Below, piece by piece: positions 16,497-25,100 of a stretch of 32,112 nucleotides of DNA. The notes under the pieces are model-generated. The model was not told the origin of the DNA. It did not search any database and worked only from the letters and a program-made list of their open reading frames with translations. The DNA is from Bacteroidales bacterium (GTDB lineage: Bacteria; Bacteroidota; Bacteroidia; Bacteroidales; Marinilabiliaceae): positions 1-32,112 of the forward strand of contig DUOK01000292.1 in NCBI GenBank assembly GCA_012838865.1. The letters run 5' to 3'. The position numbers were made by a program, and so were the translations under genes. Position 1 is the stretch's first letter, and the number at the start of each line of letters is the position of its first letter.

Positions 16497-17462
16497 TTAC
16501 TTATTACTGTTATTAATATCTTCTTCCAACGCTTTGATTCGACGCGCAAAGTAAACGCTTTTTTCGGGATATTTCAAACGCAGACGATCGAATATATCCA
16601 TCGCCTTTGAAAAATGCCCCTGCTTAATGTAAATACCCGCAAGCGTCTCGGTCATCAAATCGTCACGCTCCTGCAAACTGGCTGCAGAAATATCCACATT
16701 TTCGGTTGTTGTTGAGGGCGCGGAAGGCAAGCGGCGCTTTTTGCGGCCTCCTTCCAAAAAATCATCAATCAAAGAACGCTTCTTTTGCACCGGCTCCGGC
16801 AGAGGAGCGGCAGCTGTCGCCTCCCGCTGCAAAACCGGCTGCTGTTTAAGCACCTTCAACCAGTCCGAAAACGAGCGCGCCTCATCGGCTGTCGCTTTCC
16901 CTTCCTCCTCAAGCCGATACGCACTAACCGTCCCTTCATCAAAGCCCAGAAAATCGGCACTCGGTAAAACTATGTTGTCCGGATTGTTTTCTGCACCGGC
17001 CCCGAAAGTCAGCACCCCTCCCGAAGGCAGTTCAAATTCATCGGAGGCTCCCAGGTAATCGTCAACAGCAGGCTGAGCATCCTGCTCATTCTCCCCGGGG
17101 ACTGCTTTTACAAAGTCGGCCGATTCCTGTTCCAAAGGCTGGGACTTCACCGGAGACGCTGTTGACAGCTCAGGAGCTGCCGCTGTTTGTGACCCGCTTG
17201 GCTGGTCCACTTGCTCTGCTTCCACCCGGGCAGGGGCATGAATCAAAGCAAAGAGTTGCGCCCGGTCGGCAATATGCGCGGCAGCCAGCTTCAACTCATT
17301 GTTGTAACGAATGTGACCCAGCAAATGCAAATTTTTAACCCACAGCATCCTTCCTGCTTGAAAAAAGGGATACTCTTCCAACAGGAGTTTTAAACCATCC
17401 AGACTTTGTTCGTCCAGACCGTTTGGATTTTGTAGTGCTTGAGCAATTTGCTGTTTGTGCAT
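16497..17462 (-). CDS. Conserved protein with C-terminal TPR-like motif, function unknown
   Basis: The 321-residue soluble protein has no signal peptide. Residues 1-80 are helical (LDGLKLLLEEYPFFQAGRMLWVKNLH). Residues 80-240 are low-complexity and probably disordered, rich in Ala, Pro, Glu and Ser. Residues 240-321 carry LIDDFLEGG, a basic KKRR patch, and then one TPR-like hairpin: TLAGIYIKQGHFSKAMDIFDRLRLKYPEKSVYFARRI. This tail, ending in LKYPEKSxYFA, recurs in uncharacterised Bacteroidota proteins encoded near lptE and secG (my recall). It starts 28 bp after lptE and ends 4 bp before secG, suggesting a shared transcript and possibly an envelope-related scaffold role. I do not recognise an enzyme here. 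Confidence 0.82.
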   Translation of the reverse strand: MHKQQIAQALQNPNGLDEQSLDGLKLLLEEYPFFQAGRMLWVKNLHLLGHIRYNNELKLAAAHIADRAQLFALIHAPARVEAEQVDQPSGSQTAAAPELSTASPVKSQPLEQESADFVKAVPGENEQDAQPAVDDYLGASDEFELPSGGVLTFGAGAENNPDNIVLPSADFLGFDEGTVSAYRLEEEGKATADEARSFSDWLKVLKQQPVLQREATAAAPLPEPVQKKRSLIDDFLEGGRKKRRLPSAPSTTTENVDISAASLQERDDLMTETLAGIYIKQGHFSKAMDIFDRLRLKYPEKSVYFARRIKALEEDINNSNK

Positions 17463-17490
17463 AATCTTGAACGTTGGGACGGCCTATCGA

Positions 17491-18000
17491 CTACCAATCT
17501 GAAAAAGCTCTGTTAAAAATATTTTCGGTCAGCTGATCCACAATATCGCGCACCAACTGTTCTTCAATAGCGGTAATGTTCTGACTGCTCTCAAAATCAG
17601 AAAAGGCAGAAAAAGACGACTCCCAATTTTGCTGAGGGTTTTTAAAATTCCGAAACCGGACCCGCACGGTAATCGTCATACGCGTTTCGGCCGACACCGC
17701 ATTGGCCTGTATGGCCATAGGACGCAAATCGTAACCCGTAATCTCTCCGGAGAAATCCACATCGCCCATTTCATCATTAATAATCAGACGCGATTCGGAA
17801 GTAATCCGGTCCTTCATCGACTCGGTGAAGGTCTGACTGAGCAAGGGGTTGATAAGTGGCGCCCGGTTTTGAAACAATTGCACCGATGCCGTCTGTACAT
17901 TCTCGGGAACCGAAGAGCCGCGCATCGTCATCTGCACAGAGCAGGCGCTACAGGTCAGTAAAAAAAGTAAGGCCAGCGCCCCGACTGTTGTCTTAACCAT
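17491..18000 (-). CDS. lptE: LptE-like lipoprotein (LPS assembly)
   Basis: The predicted precursor has 169 residues. It starts with a Lys-containing N-region and a hydrophobic core ([12 protein letters not shown]), followed by [28 protein letters not shown]. That spacing is typical of Bacteroidota LptE, the outer-membrane lipoprotein that plugs LptD and helps insert LPS. The lipid-bearing cysteine is ambiguous: C17 is preceded by Thr, and C20 by C-S-A. The conserved [13 protein letters not shown] helix and the beta-strands [14 protein letters not shown] support the fold. The frame runs upstream to 18066, but the ATG at 18000 directly precedes the signal sequence and overlaps the upstream gene by 8 bp, which fits translational coupling. 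Confidence 0.82.
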   Translation of the reverse strand: MVKTTVGALALLFLLTCSACSVQMTMRGSSVPENVQTASVQLFQNRAPLINPLLSQTFTESMKDRITSESRLIINDEMGDVDFSGEITGYDLRPMAIQANAVSAETRMTITVRVRFRNFKNPQQNWESSFSAFSDFESSQNITAIEEQLVRDIVDQLTENIFNRAFSDW

Positions 18001-19237
18001 TGATTGCATATTCTTTGATCTTACGGTATAAGGTTCGCTCCGAAATGCCCAGCTCCTGAGCCGCATTTTTCCTGCGCCCCCCGTGCTTCTCCAAAGCCTT
18101 CTCTATCAACTCCTTTTCCTTATCTTCCAGGGAAAGCGACTCCTCCACAAACTCCTCCGTATCCTCAATGGCATGTTCATCATGCCTTGAAGCATAAGCC
18201 ATCGGGGCTGGTGCAGCCGAGGGTTTAATCAATTCACTTTCGCCGTTGTACAGATTCCGGATAATCTGAGCATTCTCTCCTTTCAGGTTCAAGTCCCCAC
18301 CATCCTGCAGCATATCCAGGACCAACTTCTTCAGATCGTTCATGTCCCGCTTCATGTCAAACAGCACCTTGTACAAAATTTCCCGCTCATTGGAAAAATC
18401 ACTGTCCGAGCGATGCTCACTTCCGGGGACGAGGGCCGGAAGGTTCCCACCCGACATCGCCGGAAGGTAAGCTTCCAGCTCCGAAGCCGACAAAATGCGT
18501 TGTTCCTGCAGTACCGATATCTGTTCGGTAATGTTTTTCAATTGTCGCACATTACCCGGCCAGCGATATTTCTCCAGAATCAAACGCGCCCCTTCGTCCA
18601 AACGAATGGCCGGCATACGGTAGCGATCGGCAAAGTCCTGCGCAAATTTTCTAAAAAGCAAATTAATGTCCTCCACCCGCTCGCGCAAGGGCGGGATCTT
18701 TATGGGCACCGAATTCAGGCGATAAAACAAATCCTCTCTAAACTTGCCGTCCTCAATAGCCTTTTCGAGCTGAACATTGGTAGCGGCTACAACGCGCACA
18801 TTGGTCTTTATTATTTTTGAAGACCCCACACGAATAAACTCGCCCGTCTCCAACACCCTAAGCAGACGCACCTGGGTGGCCAAAGGCAATTCACCGATTT
18901 CATCCAGGAAGATGGTCCCCTCGTTGGCCTCCTCAAAATAACCTTTTCGATCGCTCAAGGCACCCGTAAAAGAACCCTTTTCGTGACCAAACAATTCCGA
19001 ATCGATGGTTCCTTCGGGAATGGCTCCACAGTTTACAGCAATATAGGGCCCATGCTTACGGGCACTGTGCTGATGAATAATCTGAGGAAAGACTTCCTTT
19101 CCGGTTCCGCTTTCACCGGTGATTAAAACCGACAAATCGGTGGGCGCCACCTGTACGGCAATATCAATGGCCCTATTGAGGCCGTAGGAGGACCCAATAA
19201 TACCAAAGCGTTGCTTTATTTGCTGAACATCCTTCAT
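17993..19237 (-). CDS. Sigma-54 interacting transcriptional activator (AAA+ / Fis HTH), no sensor domain
   Basis: The 414-residue regulator would use ATP hydrolysis to open promoters held by RpoN polymerase. The AAA+ domain starts almost at the N-terminus: Walker A GESGTGKE at 41-48, the sigma-54 contact loop GSFTGA at 88-93 (Ser in place of the usual Ala), Walker B GTIFLDE at 107-113, and the arginine-rich [11 protein letters not shown] variable region of about 110 residues follows. A Fis-type helix-turn-helix then ends the protein ([20 protein letters not shown]). No receiver, GAF or PAS domain precedes the AAA+ part, so control is probably by expression level or a partner. The frame extends to 19342; the ATG at 19237 was chosen because upstream residues look non-coding. 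It overlaps lptE by 8 bp. Confidence 0.92.
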   Translation of the reverse strand: MKDVQQIKQRFGIIGSSYGLNRAIDIAVQVAPTDLSVLITGESGTGKEVFPQIIHQHSARKHGPYIAVNCGAIPEGTIDSELFGHEKGSFTGALSDRKGYFEEANEGTIFLDEIGELPLATQVRLLRVLETGEFIRVGSSKIIKTNVRVVAATNVQLEKAIEDGKFREDLFYRLNSVPIKIPPLRERVEDINLLFRKFAQDFADRYRMPAIRLDEGARLILEKYRWPGNVRQLKNITEQISVLQEQRILSASELEAYLPAMSGGNLPALVPGSEHRSDSDFSNEREILYKVLFDMKRDMNDLKKLVLDMLQDGGDLNLKGENAQIIRNLYNGESELIKPSAAPAPMAYASRHDEHAIEDTEEFVEESLSLEDKEKELIEKALEKHGGRRKNAAQELGISERTLYRKIKEYAING

Positions 19238-19291
19238 AAGCCAAACTGCACTGAAATCAAGAGACTCCTGCAAAAATAACAGGTCAACTGA

Positions 19292-19322
19292 CAAAGTTAC
19301 AATTTTAGCGCTAAATACACAG
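19292..19322 (-). promoter_or_regulatory. Candidate promoter for the sigma-54 activator-lptE-secG run
   Basis: TAACTTTG on the minus strand (19292-19299) matches TAnnTTTG exactly. A CTG, near the TTG consensus, lies 20 bases upstream. The leader would be about 48 nt. The spacer contains the palindrome at 19304-19315. Confidence 0.45.
19304..19315. promoter_or_regulatory. Perfect 12-bp palindrome within the promoter spacer
   Basis: TTTAGCGCTAAA reads the same on both strands. It sits between the predicted -33 and -7 elements of the sigma-54 activator gene, in the 156-bp region shared with divergent kdsB. A dimeric repressor bound here would block RNA polymerase. The regulator is not known. 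Confidence 0.35.
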
Positions 19323-19393
19323 CGGCCCTCCCTTATTTCCACCCAATTTTCGTAACTTGGTCATCCAGATAGACCACGATTCAAGACAATAAA

Positions 19394-20152
19394 ATGAACA
19401 AAGACACCATTGCAGGCATCATACCGGCACGCTACGGTTCTACACGCTTTCCGGGCAAACCCCTGGCCGACCTCAAGGGCAAGCCCATGATTCAACGGGT
19501 TTACGAACAAGCCTCCAAAGCCCTCTCTCAGGTATATGTAGCCACCGACGACGAGCGCATAGCCGCTGCAGTCCGACAGTTCGGCGGCAAGGTGGTCATG
19601 ACCAGTCCCGACCACCAAAGTGGCACCGACCGCTGTGCCGAAGCCCTCGATTTGATTGAGGCTGAAACCAAAAAGACCTTCGATGTAGTCATCAACATCC
19701 AGGGCGACGAGCCTTTTATCGAGCCGGAATTACTGGAAACCCTGGCCTGTTGCTTCCACAGCTCCATGACAGAAATTGCCACCCTGGTTAAACCCCTCAA
19801 AACCCCGGACGACCTGTGGGACGCCAACAAGCCCAAAGTGGTCATCAACAGCGACTACCAGGCGCTGTATTTTTCGCGTTCTCCCATCCCCTATCTGCGC
19901 CACTATCCCAAGGAGGAATGGCACTTGCATCACAAATATTTTTTGCACATAGGTTTGTATGCCTACCGCAGCGACATTCTCCGTGAAATCACCAACTTAC
20001 AACCTTCCCTATTGGAGACGGCCGAATCGCTGGAACAACTGCGCTGGCTGGAGAACCAGTACACCATTAGTGTACGCACCACCCGCCACGAGAGCATCGG
20101 CATTGATACACCGGCCGATCTCGAACGGGTTTTGCAAGCCGGTCTGCTTTAA
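19394..20152 (+). CDS. kdsB: 3-deoxy-manno-octulosonate cytidylyltransferase (CMP-Kdo synthetase)
   Basis: The 252-residue enzyme activates Kdo with CTP for LPS inner-core synthesis. The N-terminal nucleotide-binding signature IIPARYGSTRFPGKPL (residues 9-24), the metal/substrate loop NIQGDEPFIEPE, and the C-terminal IGIDTPADLERV are characteristic. Length is typical. The ATG at 19394 gives the family N-terminus. It diverges from the sigma-54 activator gene, whose neighbour is lptE, so LPS synthesis and LPS export genes face each other. glgB follows 27 bp later on the same strand and may be cotranscribed, though the pathways differ. Confidence 0.97.
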   Translation: MNKDTIAGIIPARYGSTRFPGKPLADLKGKPMIQRVYEQASKALSQVYVATDDERIAAAVRQFGGKVVMTSPDHQSGTDRCAEALDLIEAETKKTFDVVINIQGDEPFIEPELLETLACCFHSSMTEIATLVKPLKTPDDLWDANKPKVVINSDYQALYFSRSPIPYLRHYPKEEWHLHHKYFLHIGLYAYRSDILREITNLQPSLLETAESLEQLRWLENQYTISVRTTRHESIGIDTPADLERVLQAGLL

Positions 20153-20179
20153 TCAGCTCCCAACCAACACCACCTGCCC

Positions 20180-22186
20180 ATGAAAATCATCGACTACGAT
20201 CCATGGCTGCGAAATTTTAGGCCGACCTTGGAAAAAAGACGTCTCCGCTTTAAGGATGAAGCAGAATGGATTCGCAACCAATGGGGCTCCCTGAAGGACT
20301 ACGCCTCCGTACACCATCAACAGGGCCTGCACTTGCGGGGCAATTGCTGGCACCTTTGCGAATGGGCCCCTCACGCCAGGGGCTTGTGGCTTGTAGGTGC
20401 CTTCAGCGGCTGGAAACCCACCGATGCTTATCGTTTGCAACGGCGGGAGGGGGGACTCTGGGAAGGGACCTTTCCGCTTGAGCTCTTGAAGCACGGCGAC
20501 CATTACAAAATTTGGGTAGAATGGGAAGGCGGAGCCGGAATGCGCATTCCGGCCTGCGCCACCCGTACGGTACAAGACCCGGACACCCTCATTTTCAGCG
20601 CCCAGGTCTGGCAGCCCGAAGCATTTACGTGGAGCGACCATAACGTCGCCTTTACACAGGAGGCTCCCCTGATTTACGAAGCACATACGGGCATGGCCCT
20701 GGAGGAAGAACGCGTGGGCAGCTACCGTGAGTTTGCCGATCAGATACTGCCGCGCATCAAGGCAGCCGGTTACAATGTGCTGCAGCTGATGGCGGTTCAG
20801 GAACACCCCTACTACGGCAGCTTCGGCTATCACGTCTCCAATTACTTTGCGCCTTCGAGTCGTTTTGGCACACCGGAGGACCTCAAATACCTGGTTAACC
20901 AGGCGCACCTGATGGGCCTGAGAGTCATTATGGATCTGGTGCATTCCCACTCGGTAAAAAATGTGGAAGAGGGACTCAGCAGACTGGACGGGAGTGAGGA
21001 CCTGTACTTTCATGGGGGAGATCGCGGACTGCATCCGGCCTGGGACTCCCGCTGTTTCAACTATGGGAAGGAGGAAGTGCGGCGCTTTCTGTTGTCGAAC
21101 TGCCGCTATTGGATCGAGGAATTTCATTTCGACGGCTTTCGCTTCGATGGGGTGACCAGTATGCTCTACTTGCATCACGGACTGGGAAAAGACTTTGTTT
21201 CTTACGAGGACTATTTCAATGGCCAGGAAGATGAAGATGCCCTGCTCTACCTGGCCCTGGCCAATGCCCTCATTCACGAAATTAAGGAAGGCAGCCTCAG
21301 CATTGCAGAAGAGATGAGTGGAATGCCCGGCACCACCCTGCCGGGAGAGGAAGGCGGACTGGGTTTTGATTTCCGCTTATCCATGGGCGTTCCCGATTTC
21401 TGGATCAAGATCATCAAGGAAAAACGGGATGAGGACTGGGAGGTGGGACAGTTGTTCCACGAATTAACCCAACACCGGCCCGAAGAGCAGGTTATTTCCT
21501 ACGCGGAATCGCACGACCAGGCCCTGGTGGGCGACAAGACCATCATTTTCAGACTGGCCGATAAGGAGATGTACGATTTCATGGCCAAAGACCGCAGCAA
21601 CCTCATCATAGACCGGGCCATCGCCCTGCACAAAATGATACGGCTGCTGACCCTCTCCACGGCCCAAGGCGGCTACCTCAACTTCATGGGCAATGAGTTT
21701 GGTCACCCGGAGTGGATCGACTTTCCCCGCGAGGGCAACCAATGGTCGTACCGCTACGCCCGTCGGCAATGGTCGCTCTACGACAATGAGCTGCTGCGTT
21801 TCAGGGACCTGGGCCTGTTCGACCGGGCCATGATTGAACTGGCGCGCAATTGGCAGCTGACGGCGCTGAAAGACACGCGCCTGTTGGTGGCCCAAAACAA
21901 CGATCAGGTGTTGGCCTTTGAAAGAGGACCGCTTCTCTTCGTATTCAACTTTAATCCCGCCACCTCCTTTACCGACTATGGCTTGCCGGTTCCCGCCGGA
22001 AAGTTTAAACTGCTGCTCTCCACCGACGAGGCACGCTTTGGGGGCTTCGACCGGGTGGACCACAAAATGACCTATTTCAGTCGACCTTCAGGCTCCGGAA
22101 AAAGCCAACACCATCTCCCCTTGTACCTTCCGGCACGCATGGCGATGGTGTTGAAACGTTTGCCGCTGAAAAGCGTCTTCGACTAA
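20180..22186 (+). CDS. glgB: 1,4-alpha-glucan branching enzyme (GH13, eukaryotic-like type)
   Basis: The 668-residue enzyme introduces alpha-1,6 branches into glycogen. An N-terminal CBM48-like beta domain (about residues 45-140, with WAPHARGLWLVGAFSGW) precedes the (beta/alpha)8 catalytic domain. Catalytic residues are the nucleophile D323 in GFRFDGVTSM, acid/base E377 in IAEEMSG, and D446 in AESHDQALVGDKT. GFRFDGVTSMLY and AESHDQALVGDKT are the forms found in eukaryotic branching enzymes (GH13 subfamily 8) rather than in E. coli GlgB. The C-terminal beta-sandwich ends the protein. Its stop codon lies 11 bp from that of the convergent synthase-phosphorylase fusion, with no hairpin between them. 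It completes the glycogen set encoded on the other strand. Confidence 0.95.
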   Translation: MKIIDYDPWLRNFRPTLEKRRLRFKDEAEWIRNQWGSLKDYASVHHQQGLHLRGNCWHLCEWAPHARGLWLVGAFSGWKPTDAYRLQRREGGLWEGTFPLELLKHGDHYKIWVEWEGGAGMRIPACATRTVQDPDTLIFSAQVWQPEAFTWSDHNVAFTQEAPLIYEAHTGMALEEERVGSYREFADQILPRIKAAGYNVLQLMAVQEHPYYGSFGYHVSNYFAPSSRFGTPEDLKYLVNQAHLMGLRVIMDLVHSHSVKNVEEGLSRLDGSEDLYFHGGDRGLHPAWDSRCFNYGKEEVRRFLLSNCRYWIEEFHFDGFRFDGVTSMLYLHHGLGKDFVSYEDYFNGQEDEDALLYLALANALIHEIKEGSLSIAEEMSGMPGTTLPGEEGGLGFDFRLSMGVPDFWIKIIKEKRDEDWEVGQLFHELTQHRPEEQVISYAESHDQALVGDKTIIFRLADKEMYDFMAKDRSNLIIDRAIALHKMIRLLTLSTAQGGYLNFMGNEFGHPEWIDFPREGNQWSYRYARRQWSLYDNELLRFRDLGLFDRAMIELARNWQLTALKDTRLLVAQNNDQVLAFERGPLLFVFNFNPATSFTDYGLPVPAGKFKLLLSTDEARFGGFDRVDHKMTYFSRPSGSGKSQHHLPLYLPARMAMVLKRLPLKSVFD

Positions 22187-22197
22187 AAGACTATAGC

Positions 22198-25100
22198 CTA
22201 CAGCCAGCGTACCAAACCGAAGTCTTGCTTGTGGGGCAATGCTTCATGTTTGGGAAACATACGGATACCAAACTTGTAGGATCCGGGGAGGTTCAGTTTG
22301 TAATCGAGTCGGTATCGAACCTGACTGCCCTCCCGCTTTTCTTCCTTGAAGGGCTCCACGTGCAAAATGGGCGGAAACTCATCGTCCCCCGGTTCAGCAA
22401 TCACCATTTCCAGTCCCAGCTCCACGCCAGCCAGGCGCTGTAAGTCAAGCAGGACTTCCACCACATAATGCTCGCCAATGCCCAATTCCTTATGCGCAAT
22501 ATCGGGCATGTTGCAGGAAAGCACCTGCACCGACGACCAACCGGCATAAACCCTGCGCTTCCAGCCGGCCAATTCGCGAACCAAACGGCAGTCTCCCGCC
22601 TTCAGGTTTTTCAACCGCTCAAACATCGGCTGGTAAAAGCGATCGCCGTAATCGTTAATCATCCTGCGTGTGGTAAACTCCGGCGCAATGCGTGCAATGG
22701 AGTTTTTGACGTAGGCCACCCAACCGGTAGGAACCCCCAACTCATTCTTCTCGAAAAAGCGGGGAATGATCTCGTTCTCCAGAATGCTGTATATGGTCGT
22801 AGCATCCAGGTCGTCCTGAAACACCTGATTCTCGAAGGTCCGCTTGTCGGTCAGTGCCCAACCGGCCTCCTCCTTATAACCCTCGTACCACCAGCCATCC
22901 AGCACACTAAAATTCAACACGCCATTGAGCTCGGCCTTTTCGCCACTGGTGCCGGAAGCCTCCAGGGGCCGGGTTGGCGTATTGAGCCATACGTCCACTC
23001 CGCTGACCAGGCGCTTGGCCAATTCCATGTCGTAGTTCTCCAGGAAAATTATTTTCCCTATGAACTCAGGCCTCCGTGAAATTTCCACAATGTGCTTGAT
23101 GAGTCCCTGTCCCGCGCCATCGGCCGGGTGCGCCTTTCCGGCAAAAATAAACTGCACCGGACGCTTGGGGTCGTTGACGATGCGCGACAGGCGCTCCACA
23201 TCATTGAACAGGAGGTGGGCCCGCTTATACGTGGCAAAGCGCCGGGCAAAACCTATGGTCAGAGCATCCTCGCGTATGGTATCCAGCACATCCACGATGT
23301 GGGTCGGGTCTTCGTGGCGCTCCACCATCCCCGAACCCATCCGCCAGCGAATGTAATCGATCAGTCTTTTGCGCAGAGCCACCCTGGCCTGCCACACCCG
23401 TTCATCAGGTACGTCGTAAATTTTTTCCCAACGCTGCTTGTCCGACACGTCATTCAAAAAGTCGTCGCCAAAGGTGCTTTCGTACAATTGCCTGAATTCC
23501 TTCGCGGTCCACGTACCGTAATGCACCCCGTTGGTAACATACGAAATATGCAACTCCTCAGGGAAATAGCCCTTCCAAAGATGGCGGAACATTTTCTTGC
23601 TCACCTCTCCATGCAACCAGCTGACGCCATTCATTTCCTGGGAAGTTTTGGCTGCCAGCACACTCATGGAGAACTTCTCGTGCACTTCGGTCCCTTCCCT
23701 GCCCATGTCCATAAACTCCTCCCAGCTGATGTTCAACTTCTCCGGAACATGGCGCAGATAAACCCGCAGCAGGTCCTCGTCGAACTTATCGTGACCGGCG
23801 GGAACGGGCGTATGGGTGGTAAAAAGGGAGGAGGCCTTAACCAATTCCAGGGCCTCAGCAAAACTGTATTTTGCTTCCACCAAATCCACCAGACGTTCCA
23901 CATTTATTAAGGCTGCGTGTCCCTCGTTGCAATGATAAAGATCAATCGGAGTATTCAGCTCTTCTAAAAAGCGGATGCCGCCAATACCCAGCAGAATCTC
24001 TTGTTTCAACCGGTTCTCCCAATCGCCCCCGTATAATTTGTGGGTAATTTCGCGGTCCTGTACGCTGTTCTCCGGAATATCGGTATCCATCAGGTAAAGT
24101 GGAATCCTTCCCACCTGTGCCTTCCAAACCACCGCCTGCAACTCCCTGCCCGGCAAATCGATATGCACCTTAAGGGGCTGGCCGTCGGCGCCCCGAACCT
24201 CCTCCAGGGGGAGACTGGCAAAGTCTTGCATCTCATAGCGGGCAGTCTGTTCGCCATTCACCGTAAGTGCTTGTTTAAAATAGCCGTAACGATAAAGCAA
24301 GCCGACCGCCATAATGTTCACACCCTTATCACTGGCCTCCTTCAGATAATCACCGGCCAAAATACCCAGTCCGCCACTGAAAATTTTCAGCACATCACTC
24401 AGGCCGTACTCCATACTGAAGTATGCAATGGAGGGGCCCTCCAGCATGGGCTGTTCCATGTATCTGCAATAAAGGGCGTATACGGCATCCAGCCGCTCCG
24501 TGAAATCGGCATCCCCGGCCAGGCGACTTAAATCCTCGTAGGAGACTTTCTCGAGCAATTGAACAGGATTCTTGTGGACCTCCCCCCACAACTCGGGATC
24601 AATCGACTCGAACAACTCCGTGGCCTGATAGTTCCAACTCCACCAAAGGTTACGGGCCAATTCATTGAGCACGGCAATGCGTTCGGGCAGTTTCGACTTA
24701 ACCACCAGCTTCTTCCATTGCGGTGCGGCACCGCTTACAGGCACCATACGCACCCGCTGTTCCGACTGCTGCAGGGCACTGAACTCCTCTCTGCGGTTGT
24801 TCACCTTATTCAGGGCAATGTCGTAAGCCTGGTAATAATACTTAATCAGATTGTCCCACTCCAAAGCGCCAGCCATAGCCCGGCACTTTTCCCGGGCTGC
24901 AGTCAATTGCGCTTCCCCGGCCTCTGAAAAAGAGCGAATAATACCGGCAATCTGCTCCACCGTTTCGCGGTGGTTGCTGTCGTTCCGCTGCACCACGGCC
25001 ACTCCGTCAAAAACCGAAGCAGAGCGTTCAGCTGCCCAAATACCAAAGCCGGCCAAAGAAGAGGTCAGCGTAGGAATACCAAAGGCAATACTCTCCTGAG

